In this document: positions 54,668 through 64,000 of the stretch, in pieces
Layout: each line of letters begins with the position of its first letter
Numbering within the stretch: the first letter of the stretch is position 1
NCBI GenBank assembly: GCA_035772735.1
Contig: JASDFA010000002.1
Span: forward strand, 8,246,001 to 8,310,000
Direction: 5' to 3'
DNA: 64,000 bases
Origin: Datura wrightii
Taxonomy: Eukaryota > Streptophyta > Magnoliopsida > Solanales > Solanaceae
Made by a program: the position numbers and the translations under genes
Notes under the pieces: generated by a model
Told to the model about the DNA's origin: nothing
The model's input: the letters and a program-made list of their open reading frames with translations, nothing else
The model's database searches: none

Positions 54668-56555
54668 GTATACCCCTATAGTTCAAGTTGAATTCATTTT
54701 TAAATATTTCCCAAATAGAGAGCAGCATTCCTGGAGATTATTTCACAAGGTTTTAATTGATTTGGAGAAAAGTTACGCCATCAAATCACGTTTTATTGCA
54801 AATTCATCTCAGATGATGATTCCTAGGCCTATGAAGAACATATATACATAGTTTAATCATCAAAATTGGCCCGGCTCGGCGAAATCCGGCCAAGTAAAAG
54901 TCGTAGAAATCACTTCTAATCAAGTTCTAATTGTCTACAAGTGATAAGTAAGTATTTATATCTTCTAAATTCTCATATATTTGTGAGTTTTTGACTAAAC
55001 TTGGGCAGATTATGAATCGTGGTCATTGTGGGTATTGTTTGAGGTTGCTAACCAGTTTCATGGATTAATACCAGATTTATTACATCAATGTAAAGGCTAT
55101 GAGTTGAAGGAATTAGTGGTTCTAGGTTGGAATAGGAATGGGTGAGCTGGAATCGGCAATTGAGGTATGTTAAGGCTAACCTCTTTCTGAAAGTATTCTC
55201 GTCGTATAGTTGATACGACCTATACCTTTATAAGTGAGTTGAAAGTACGTATGTTGTAGTTAGCTGCTACAAGTAGATCATGATTGTATATGTTGTGGTT
55301 AATTGCTACGAGATGAATTAAGGTTGTACCATCGTATTTCCTGTCGAAAAAAAGTATACACAGTGTGACTAATGCTAGGAGCATCATAGAGACTTCCCTA
55401 TTTATTTGTTTACTGTTTAGAGGGATTCTGATGTATCGCTGTCGTATCGAGGCCTTAAAAGATTGCAATTAGCTGTTGGGCATTACTTGGTAGGGTTGGA
55501 TAGCATAGGGCGCAGCTGGGCAATATAACTTTTTGTTTAACGCCTATTTAGACAGTAAAGCTCACCCACAGGCCGTTGGCATACCATGACGCCTCCAAGG
55601 CCAGAACCTTGATAGGGTGGTCTTACCTTTGAGTCAGTGGAACCAGGGTTGCCTAATGAACTGAGCTATAGCTTGCCATATGATTGGCTACTGTACGTAA
55701 CCCGCTAGCTTCAGCCAACTTACTGCTTGTCGTATAGGTCGCTCAGGAGACCACCCTAGTTGTTAGAAATTTGATAGACTAAGTAATACCCTAAGGGGGA
55801 GAACCTTATCAGTTGTTATACGTGAGGCTAACGGCTCGGTCTATTCATACAGATGTCCACATACATGTTGCCTAGAAGGGCCAAGTTTAAGAACACCTGC
55901 CTACGGGCCTATCAATTGCTTACATGAGCTACATGCTACCCAAATAGACCAGATTGACGCCTATAGAGCTAGAACCTTAGTATTATAGTTTTACCTTTGG
56001 GTTAAAATTGTTGTGGCTTCTTGTAAGGCTATTGTGGTTGACTGCATAGAATCATATCCAGTTATTAGCAGTCTTATAGTAATTCTAGGCGAGGGAACCA
56101 TATAGTTAGTTACCTATGACCTTGTTGTGTGCTTATGAATGACTATTGTACTAGTATGACCTTCATAGTATCGCCAGGTCACCTCACACCTCGCCGTTTC
56201 CTTTCTAAGCCAGCTGATTTTATAATTACTTTCATGACTAACTGGCTAGTTGTGGACACATAGAATATGCCAGTTAGTGGCTATCTAGGAGTCTACAGGG
56301 GCACATAACAATGTGTTAGGCCTAAGGAGGAGATGTACACTCACTAAGTGATGCGTAGTATATAAGTTAGGCCATCAGATGCTATACAGGCTGCTGAAGA
56401 AGTAAAGTATAATCATGAAATACATACGGGGTTGTACTATGCTCATAGGGAATTATGAAGTTGCGAGCGACTATATTGAGACCCGGAGAGCCATTTGAAG
56501 TCTGGTGTCCGTACCAGCCTCCCTTACGCCCGAGTTGGAATTAGTGAGAGTTACA

Positions 56556-57105
56556 AGAGCTGAGATGGCTCATATACAGTTATAGGAGCCCAAACGACTC
56601 ATACATAATTACAAACGCCCTCAAATACATTGACAAGAGCCCAGATGGCTCATATACAATAATAGGAGCCCAGACGGCTCATACACAGTTACATAAGCCC
56701 AGATGGTTCATATACAGCTAGAGGAGCCCAGACGGCTCATATACAACTTACAGAAGCCTAGACAGCTCATACATAGTACAGGAGCTAGATGGCTCATATA
56801 CAGTTACAGAAGCCTAGATGGCTCATATATAGCTACAACAGCCCAGAAGGCTCATATATAGTTATAAGAGCCTAGACGGCTCATTATACAGTTATAGAAG
56901 CCCAGATGGCTCATATACAGGTATAGGAGCCTTGTCAGCTCCTATACAATTACAGGAGCCTAGATGGCTCATTTACAGTTACAGGAGCCCAGATGGGTCA
57001 AATACGGTTATAGTAGCCCAAAAGGCTCAAATAAAGTTATGGGAGCCTAAATGATTCAAACACAATTGCAGAAGCCTAGAATGCTCAAATATTGTCTCAG
57101 AGATC
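56556..57105 (+). repeat. 29-bp hairpin minisatellite in 5' LTR of F, about 18-19 units
   Basis: Consensus pieces AGGAGCCCAGATGGCTCATA and TACAGTTACAG at 29-bp spacing. Each unit contains GAGCC-5 nt-GGCTC, a short inverted repeat. Units differ by a few bases and occasionally by 1-2 bp in length. Confidence 0.93.
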
Positions 57106-58019
57106 AGGTAATCTTTTGTTATCGCTTGCATATAGGGCTATAATGAAACAGATTTCAGTTATAGTTGGCTTGCACTTGCCGAGGCTTATGGGGGCCCAGG
57201 TAGGTTATTCTATGTTGCTTGCACCTTCCAAGCTTATGGGGGCTAGATGAGGTTCTTGTTTGTATAATTTCTTGCTAGATATAGTCTATAAATATATAAT
57301 TACTCAAGTTTCTATTGTATAATTTCCTACTAGATGCAGGCTATGGTTATGAAATCATACAGGTTAAATTCTAGTCCTTACTGCTGATTACTTTCAGTTC
57401 CTTATCAGCTTCTTTCAGTTATTATTACCGCCTTATATATTCGGTATATATTGTACTAACACCTTGAATGGAGCGCTGCATACTTGCTTGCAGGTTTAGA
57501 CAAACTGGTTTCATGACCCCCTAAGACGCTATCCAGATTGAGCAGATGTGTCGACTTTTTTCTTTGGGAATTACCAGATGTTAGAGGTTTTCCTATCTTT
57601 TGTTTTATAGTTTTGGGTAGGCCGGGACCCTGTTCCGACCAATATTTTACTCTTAGAGGCTTGCGGAGTTCAATTTATAGTTAGTGGTGCGTTGTTGGTC
57701 ATGTGGGGCCTATATATGATATAATTTGAGTGTTGGTCACGTGGGACCTAGTTATGATACCCGTTAGACAGCATAGTGGTCTTGCTGACCTACATAGGAT
57801 GATATTGTTATTGCACCTGTTGGGTTAGCTATTTTTGCGCAGGTTTATTTAGGGGCCTTGTCGGCCTGAGACTATATTTATAGCCGATATATAGCCATTT
57901 TATTTCTTGCTATGTGTTGTTATCACGCACCAGAAGTGCCTGTGTCCAGCCAGGTCAGCTTAGAGTTTAGTGTGGCATTAGGTTCCAGTTACACCTCCCA
58001 AGATGGGTTGTGACAAACT

Positions 58020-58031
58020 TGGTATCAGAGC
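58020..58031 (+). other. Primer binding site of element F
   Basis: TGGTATCAGAGC, four bases after the LTR end, the canonical initiator Met tRNA site. Confidence 0.9.
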
Positions 58032-58199
58032 AACGCCGTATCCCAGGGAATCTCCAAGCTGTGTCTAGTAGAGTCTTGTTTATAAATATATTGTGCACCA
58101 CATTTTATAAGCAAGAAGCTACGAGGCATGACAATATCGTTATCCTTCCTCCTCAGATCATGCTATAAAGCTGAGTTGTATAGGGTTGAGTCCCTAAGC

Positions 58200-58980
58200 T
58201 TATATTATTATGTCTTTCTAGAATGATGTTGATATAAGATAGACCATAGCCAGCCATGAGTTAGATGCAGCAGTGGGAGAGGGTACCAGTAGGATGCCAC
58301 AGTTGGGAACAATCCAACCTAAGGGAGAAAAGGAGACATATTCTCGATTTCCCTAGCATTTCCATAGGGCACTAGGAATCTCATAAGGTAACAGATATGA
58401 CAACACTACTTCCAATTCTTCTTATACCCATAGATCAGGATGTTAGGAATGCAATATGTATGTTGACTCAGATGATGGATGCCTAGCATAAGCCAGTAGT
58501 GCCAATTGTTGATGAGCCTATTGAAGGGCCTGGAAGTTCGAAGGTCCATTATGTTATTGCTTGAGTCCTCTACAGTTCATGGGGAAAGACCACAGAGAGG
58601 ACCCTCAAAACCTCATATACCAATTGCAAATGATATTCAGAGTCATGTACGCTTCATCCACAAAGTTAGCTAAGTTAGCAATGTTTTAATTTTAGGATAT
58701 AACAGTTCAGTGATACATGAGTTGAGAAAGGTCCAGAGGTAGGGATGAACCTTCATCTACTTGACCCAACTTCTCTAAGGCCTTCATAGACCATTATCTG
58801 CCTCGAGTGATTTGATAGGTTAGAATAGAGCAGTTCTTATACTTGAAATGGGGTAAGATGAGCATCAGAGAGTACGTATTGAGGTCTGATTCTTTGGCTA
58901 GATATGTTGCAACATTAGTTGATACCATGCCAGCCAGGGTACACTGGTTCATAGTAGGGCTTGCACCAGAATATGGGGAG
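58200..58980 (+). pseudogene. Element F gag (decayed)
   Basis: Recognisable only in patches: LQFMGKDHREDPQNLIYQLQ, PNFSKAFIDHYLPRVI, EQFLYLKWGKMSIREYVLRS, DSLARYVATLVDTMPARVHW and FIVGLAPEY, in the order of a Ty3/gypsy Gag capsid region. Several stops and frameshifts. The zinc knuckle is absent: the text jumps at about 58980 directly into the C-terminal part of RT. Confidence 0.75.
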
Positions 58981-59800
58981 CATGTATTATAGCCATATTG
59001 CGAGGAGACGTGGTTATCTCATAAATTTAGTACTCCAGATCCTCAGAAATTTCAAGTTATATGCAAGGTTCTTTAAAAGTAATTTCTGGTTAAAATCTGT
59101 AGCTTTCTTGGGCCATATTGTGTTAGATACAGGTATGCAGATTGACCTGCAAAAGATAGAGGCTGCTAAGACTTGGCCCAGACCCATGACAACAGAAGTT
59201 CACGGCTCTTTGGGGTTAGCTGGGTATTATTGAAGGTTTGTGAAAGGATTTTATACCCTATCAGCACCATTGACGAAGATGACTTAGGAAGCGACTAAGC
59301 TCAAGTGGACTGAGGCTTGTGAGTAGAGCTTCTAGGGGCTGAAAAACACATTGACCTCTACACCAGTATTAGCCTTGCCAGACAGCTTAGAGGGATACAC
59401 AATATACAGTGAAGTTTCGGGTGTTGGGTTAGGATGTGCTCTGATGAAGCACAGTAAGGTAATTGACTATGTTTCGAGGCAACTAAGAATGCACAAAAAG
59501 GAACTACCCTACCCCTGGTCTAGAATTAGTTGCAGTTATTCACGCTCTGAAGATTTGGAGGCATTATTTATATGGTGTTTATGTTGACATCCTTATTGAT
59601 CACAAGAGCCTCCAATATGTTTTTACGCAGAAAAAGTTAAATTTGCGACAATGTCGCTGGCTTGAGTGGTTGAAAGACTACGACATAAATATCTTGTATC
59701 ACCCAGGAAAGGCGAACATTGTAGTCGATTCCCTTACTCGCAGGTCCATGAGTAGCATATCGTATTTGAGACAATAAAAGAGAAAATCATCTCGAGAGCC
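58981..59800 (+). pseudogene. Element F RT C-terminus and RNase H
   Basis: LQILRNFKLYARFFKSNFWL, SVAFLGHIVLDTGMQIDLQK and EVHGSLGLAGYY are the RT connection and thumb. RNase H: LKWTEACE, TLTSTPVLALPDSLEGYTIY, SEVSGVGLGCALMKHSKVID (catalytic Asp of YSDAS replaced by Glu), then in another frame LELVAVIHALKIWRHYLYGV-like, LIDHKSLQYVF and the end ILYHPGKANIVVDSLTRR. One frameshift near 59515 and stops at 59231 and 59285. Confidence 0.8.
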
Positions 59801-59899
59801 GCACTAGTAGCCACTTAGGGGTCCGGTTGATAGACTAAGAAGATAGTGAGGTTGTGATTCAAAATACTACAGTATCATCTCTAATTATGGAGGTGAAAG

Positions 59900-60735
59900 A
59901 GAGACAATACGAAGCCCTAGCCTAGTATGAAATGTACCTTTGTGAAATGTAGTATAATGTAAAAGAGATTTATTGGTGGCATGGAAAGAAGAAAGATATT
60001 ATTAAGTTGTAGCATAGTACCTTTATTGCCAGCACGTAAAGGCCGAACATTAGAAACCTTGAGTTGTAGCACAGTGTCCCAATTGCCAGCAGATAAAGGC
60101 CAAACATCAAAAAGCTAGTGGGCTAATTCAAGAGATAGCATTTTCATCCCCAGACAAATGGCCAAGTAGAGCACACCATTCAGACGCTTGAAGATATATT
60201 GTGGGAATGTGTGCTAGACTTCAAAGGAAGTTGGGATAAACACCTTTCTCTTATTATGTTTGTATAATAACAGTTACCCTTTTACCATCAATATAGTGCC
60301 TTATGAGGCTTTATATAAGAAGAAATATAAGTTCCCCATAGTATGGGTTGAAATAGGTAGGTCAGGGTCATTAGGACCTGACATGATATATATCAGATAG
60401 AAGAGGTAGTTAAGCTCATTGGAGAGTGTCTATCGAAAGCTCAGAGTCATCAGAAGTCCTATTCTGATATACGGTGTAAAGACATAAAGTTTTGTGTCGA
60501 CGACTGGGTATTATGAATTGTTTTGCCGGTGAGGGGCATTATAAGATTTGGTAAGAAGGACAAATTTAACCCTAGATTCATCGGGCCATATTGGATCTTC
60601 CAAAAGATAGGCCAAATGGCCTATGAGCTGGAATTGCCTTCGGGGATAAAACCTGTTCATCCAGTCTTTCATGTACAATATTACATAAGTGCGTAGGAGA
60701 CCCTTCTTGGGTTATCCCAGTTGAGGATTTTCAGG
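59900..60735 (+). pseudogene. Element F integrase remnant
   Basis: A short piece IYWWHGKKKDIIKL marks the start; a 57-bp tandem duplication (60005-60118) repeats the QQVKAEH-type zinc-binding segment. Most of the catalytic core is deleted. From 60130, FHPQTNGQVEHTIQTLEDI and DFKGSWDKHLSLI-like text, then HQKSYSDIRCKDIKFCVDDW, IRFGKKDKFNPRFIGPYWIF and IGQMAYELELPSGIKPVHPV form the C-terminal half, with stops near 60270, 60307 and 60513. Confidence 0.77.
60005..60118 (+). repeat. 57-bp imperfect tandem duplication in element F integrase
   Basis: 60005-60061 and 60062-60118 both read AGTTGTAGCAYAGT, ATTGCCAGCA and TAAAGGCC.AACAT with about ten differences, so the duplication is old. Confidence 0.85.
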
Positions 60736-60930
60736 TTAGAGAGGAATTGTCCTATGAGAAGATTCCAATAGCCATATTAGATAGACATTTCCTCAGCATA
60801 AGGACCAAAGATGTAGCGTCTGTTAATGTTTTATGGAGGAACAGAAATGTAGAAGAGATAATTTGGGAAGCTGGAGAAGACATAAAGTCTAGATATTCTC
60901 ACTTTTTCCAAACCCTATGATGATATTACA
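60736..60930 (+). pseudogene. Element F chromodomain
   Basis: Reads SYEKIPIAILDRHFLSIRTK, then DVASVNVLWRNRNVEEIIWE and AGEDIKSRYSHFF, the Tekay-type chromodomain at the end of integrase. Legible over about 60 residues in one frame, the best-preserved coding part of F. It would direct integration to heterochromatin. Confidence 0.8.
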
Positions 60931-61200
60931 AAGACTTAGAAAGTTACAGTTAAGGTGAGATAATTCTCATGTGTTGTATTGTTGCTTTGTTATAATTGTT
61001 AACAGTTGTTTATTTAGATGTTGTGGAGCTATGTTATTCAGCTGTTTGTAGTGTCGTGTGAGACGCCTATGTTGGAGTCTTTTGCATTTTAAGTTTTCAG
61101 ATAGTCCATATTACAGAGAAAACTTTGCCCAAAAGTTTGGGGCAAATCTTAAGGAACATAATCTCCTGAGATGAGCTTATATTTGAGGATGAATGTTCCT

Positions 61201-61210
61201 GGGGGGATGA
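61201..61210 (+). other. Polypurine tract of element F
   Basis: GGGGGGATGA directly before the 3' LTR start TGTAACACCC. Confidence 0.8.
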
Positions 61211-61430
61211 TGTAACACCCTACAAGTTGTCACTGATAAGCAAATGTGTGCATGTGCTCATGATGAGTGTTTAGAGCATGGCAAGTGTGGGAGAAGGCCC
61301 GAAGGGGAAACGGACGAATGCATCATCAAGCTAGTGGGAGGCCGAAGCTAGAGGTAGGGCACACCTAACGCCGCATCGCGCCCCTCCCTTGGCGCAAGGA
61401 GAGGTGCGCCGCATACCCTACCCACTACCT

Positions 61431-61432
<2 letters not shown>

Positions 61433-61465
<33 letters not shown>
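61433..61465. repeat. (AT)n microsatellite, about 33 bp
   Basis: Allelic position to 54593-54667 in the paired LTR, but less than half as long. Confidence 0.95.
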
Positions 61466-61468
<3 letters not shown>

Positions 61469-63298
61469 CAAGTTGAATTAATATTTTCATAATTCTCATA
61501 TAGAGAGCAGTGGTCCTAGAGATTATTTCACGAGGGCTTCATTGATTTGGAGCCATATAATGCCATCAAATCACGTCTGATTGCAAATTCATCTTGGATA
61601 ATAATTCCTAGGCCTATGAAGAACATATCTACGAAGTTGAATCTTTGAAATTGGCCCAACCTCAATGGAGTCCCCCTAGTAAAAGTTGTAGAAATCACTT
61701 CTAATCAAGTCCTAATCATCTACAAGTGATAAGTAAGTATTTCTATCTTCTAAGTTCTCATAGATTCATGAGTTTTTGGCTAAATTTGGGCAGATTATGA
61801 ATTATGGTCATTGTGGGTATTGTTTGAGGTTGCTAGCCGTTTTTATGGATTAAGAACATATTTATTACATCAACATAAAGGCTATAAGTTATAGTAATTA
61901 CTAGTTCTAGGTTGAAACAGGATTGGGTGAGCTGGAATCGGCAATTGAGGTATATTAAGGCTAACCTCTTTCAGTAAGTATTCTCGTTGTATAGTTGATA
62001 CGATCTATACCTTTGTAAGTACGTTTAGAGTACGTATGTTGTAGTTAGCTGTTACAAGTAGATCATGATTGTATATATTGTGGTTAGCTTCTACGAGATA
62101 AATTGAGGTTGTACCATAGTATTCCCCATCGAAAAAAAGTATACACAGTGTGACAAACGCTAGGAGCATCATAGAGACTTCCCTATATATTTGTTTACTG
62201 TTTAGAGGGATTCTAATGTCTCATTTTTGTATCGAAGCCTTAGAAGCTTGTAGTTAGCTGTTGGGCATAACTTGGTAGGGTTGGACAGCATAGGGTGCAG
62301 CTGGGTGATATACTTTCTGTTTAACACTTATATAGACAGTAAAGCTCACCCACAGGTCGTTGGTATACCTTAATGCCTCCAGGGCCAAAACCATGATAGG
62401 GTGGTCTTACCTTCGGGTCAATGGCACCAGGGTTGCCTAATGAACTAAGCGATAGCTTGCCATATGATTGGCTACTCTCAGTGGCCGCTAGCTTCAGTCG
62501 ACTTACTGCTTGTCGTATAGGTTTCTTAGGAAACCATTCAAATTGTTAGAAATTTGATAGACTAAGTAATACCCTAAGGTGGGGGGAATGTTATCAGTTG
62601 TTATACATGGGGCTAACGTCTCAAGATACTCATACAGATGCCCGCATGCATGTTGCCTAGAAGGGTTAAGTTTAAGAACACCTGCCTACGGGGCTATGAG
62701 TTGCTTTCATGAGCTAAATGGTACCAAATAGACAAGATTGACGCCTATAGCCAGAACCTTAATATTACAGTTTTACCTTCGGGTTAATAATTGTTGTGGC
62801 TACCTATAAGGCTATTTTGGCTGACTTCTTAGAATCGTATCCCATTATTAGCAGCCCTGTAGCCATTCTAGGCGAGGGAACCATATAATTAGTTACCTAT
62901 GACCTTGCTGTGCTCTTATAAATGACTACTATACTAGTATGACCTTCAAAGTATTGTCAGGTCACCTCGGACCTCGCCCTTTCCTTTCTAAGCAAGCTAA
63001 TTTTACAATTACTTCCATGACTAACTGGCTAGCTGTGAACACATGTAATACACTGGTTACCGGCTATATAGGAGTCTATAGGGCCAAGTAACAATGTGTT
63101 TGGCCTAAGGTTTCTATGTACGCCCACTGAGTGACACGTAGTATATAAGTTAGGCCTATTAAATGCTCTACATGCTGCCCTACGGGGCTGTACTATGCTC
63201 ATATGACATTATGATGTTGCAAGTGTCTATATTGAGGCCCGGAGAGCCATTTGAACTCTAGTGTACTTACTAGCCTCCCTTACACTTGATTTGGCATT

Positions 63299-63850
63299 AC
63301 TAACTATTATAGGATCCTAAACGGCTCATATATAGTTACAGGAGCCCAAACCGCTCATATACTATTATAGAAGCCCAAATTGCTCATATACAATTACAGG
63401 AGCCCAAATGGCTCATATATAGTTATAGGAGCCAAGATGACTCATATACAGTTATAGGAGCCTAGACTGCTGATATGTATTTGTAGGAGCCCAGACGGCT
63501 CATAGACAGTTACAGAAGCCCAAACGGCTCTTATACAACTACAGGAGCCAGACGACTCATATACATTTACAGAAGCCCAAAGGGCTCATATATAGTTACA
63601 GGAGCTAGACGGCTTATATACAGTTACAAGAGTCCAGCTCATATACAGTTATAGAAGACTAGACGGCTTATATATAACTAGAGAAGCCCAGAAGGCTCCT
63701 ATACAGTTACAGGAGCCTAGATGGCTCATATATAATTACAAGAGCCCAGATGGCTCAGATACTGTTACAACAGCCCAAAAGGCTCAAATATAGTTACAAG
63801 AGCTCATATGACTCAGATACAGTTGCAGAAGATAGAAGGATTGAATACAG
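63299..63850 (+). repeat. 29-bp hairpin minisatellite in 3' LTR of F, about 18-19 units
   Basis: Same unit as 56556-57105 (GGAGCCCAAATGGCTCATAT and ACAGTTATA). Unit-by-unit sequence differs from the 5' copy more than the surrounding LTR does. Confidence 0.92.
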
Positions 63851-64000
63851 TCTCAAAGATCAAGTATGCTTTAGTTATAGCGTGCCTACGGGACTACAAT
63901 GAAACAAATAGGAGTTATAGTTTAGTTGCACTTGTTGGGGCTTAAGGGGGCCCAGGTAGGTTGTTCCAGTATTGCTTGCACCTTCCAGGATTATGGGGTC

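Larger units (their letters stand above)
54370..58015 (+). repeat. 5' LTR of element F
   Basis: 3646 bp, TGTTACACC to GGGTTGTGACA. Includes an (AT)n tract (54593-54667), a GC-rich U3 patch before it with GCACGCCC and GGCGCGCCGC words, and a 29-bp hairpin minisatellite (56556-57105). It is colinear with the 3' LTR as far as the window reaches. Confidence 0.9.
54370..64000 (+). mobile_element. Tekay-like element F with 3.6-kb LTRs, interior gutted
   Basis: Two LTR copies (54370-58015; 61211 to window end) flank a 3.2-kb interior with primer site, decayed gag, RT end-RNase H, integrase remnant, chromodomain and polypurine tract in the right order. Protease and most of RT are deleted. The left flank is GAGAC; the right target duplication lies beyond the window. 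Confidence 0.88.
61211..64000 (+). repeat. 3' LTR of element F (continues past window)
   Basis: TGTAACACCC start, colinear with 54370 onward: (AT)n tract at 61433-61465, matching text throughout, minisatellite at 63299-63850. Point differences from the 5' LTR are numerous, indicating an old insertion. About 850 bp are expected beyond the window. Confidence 0.9.

Noticed and set aside
54417..54851. ORFs translating the AT repeat into Ile-Tyr runs
   Set aside because: Simple translation of a microsatellite in an LTR.
56556..57105. CRISPR-like array
   Set aside because: Units are contiguous 29-bp tandem repeats without spacers, and sit in a plant retrotransposon LTR; same for 22475-22708 and 63299-63850.
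1..64000. Host genes, tRNA, rRNA or centromere satellite
   Set aside because: No conserved host protein, no tRNA fold with A/B boxes that I could see, and no long satellite array; the tRNA-like strings are primer sites.

Overview
This window looks like gene-poor plant heterochromatin. Almost every stretch I can identify belongs to LTR retrotransposons, most of them broken and inserted into one another. The element types point to a large-genome dicot, most likely Solanaceae: Tekay/Del chromoviruses with LTRs ending GTGACA, Tat/Athila-type elements carrying the 'putative plant transposon protein' ORF, and a CRM/Galadriel-type chromovirus. The host is inferred from family resemblance only. I found no convincing host gene, tRNA, rRNA or CRISPR array.

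Layout. (1) 1-12821: Tekay element A (+): gag, protease, RT start, then integrase/chromodomain and 3' LTR. A solo LTR (646-2184, TSD TACAA) interrupts its gag. A truncated Tat/Athila-type element in reverse orientation (3266-9004) replaces its RT-RNase H. (2) 12822-13923: Tat-type RNase H/integrase remnant. (3) 13924-16769: integrase end, chromodomain and LTR start of Tekay element D; the rest of that LTR appears to lie at 49252-49918. (4) 16770-43447: reverse-strand CRM/Galadriel-type element. Its last codons (17210-17330) are separated from the rest of pol (39042-43447) by reverse LTR O (TSD TGGGT). O is itself split by a 17.3-kb composite Tekay structure (18071-35403, TSD TCATG) and by reverse LTR P (36605-38765). 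(5) 43448-49251: non-autonomous element with one ORF of the plant-transposon-protein family, its own leader, and a 3' LTR of the same family as the solo LTR at 646. (6) 49919-52828: 5' LTR, primer site and gag start of reverse element E. (7) 52829-54369: reverse Ty1/copia integrase region. (8) 54370-64000: element F (+), with 3.6-kb LTRs and a gutted interior; its 3' LTR runs off the window.

How parts work together. The coding pieces are retrotransposon modules (Gag particle, protease, reverse transcriptase, RNase H, integrase, chromodomain). All carry stops, frameshifts, deletions or catalytic changes, so no autonomous element remains. The LTRs are better preserved. Most show the same U3 plan: a 150-600 bp patch of repeated short self-complementary words, followed by a TATA box. 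The word differs among families. The same kind of patch, with the word matching that element's own LTR, also lies upstream of the accessory ORF in two elements, ahead of a pyrimidine-rich leader and a probable intron. This paired LTR/internal-promoter arrangement is the most interesting signal I see.
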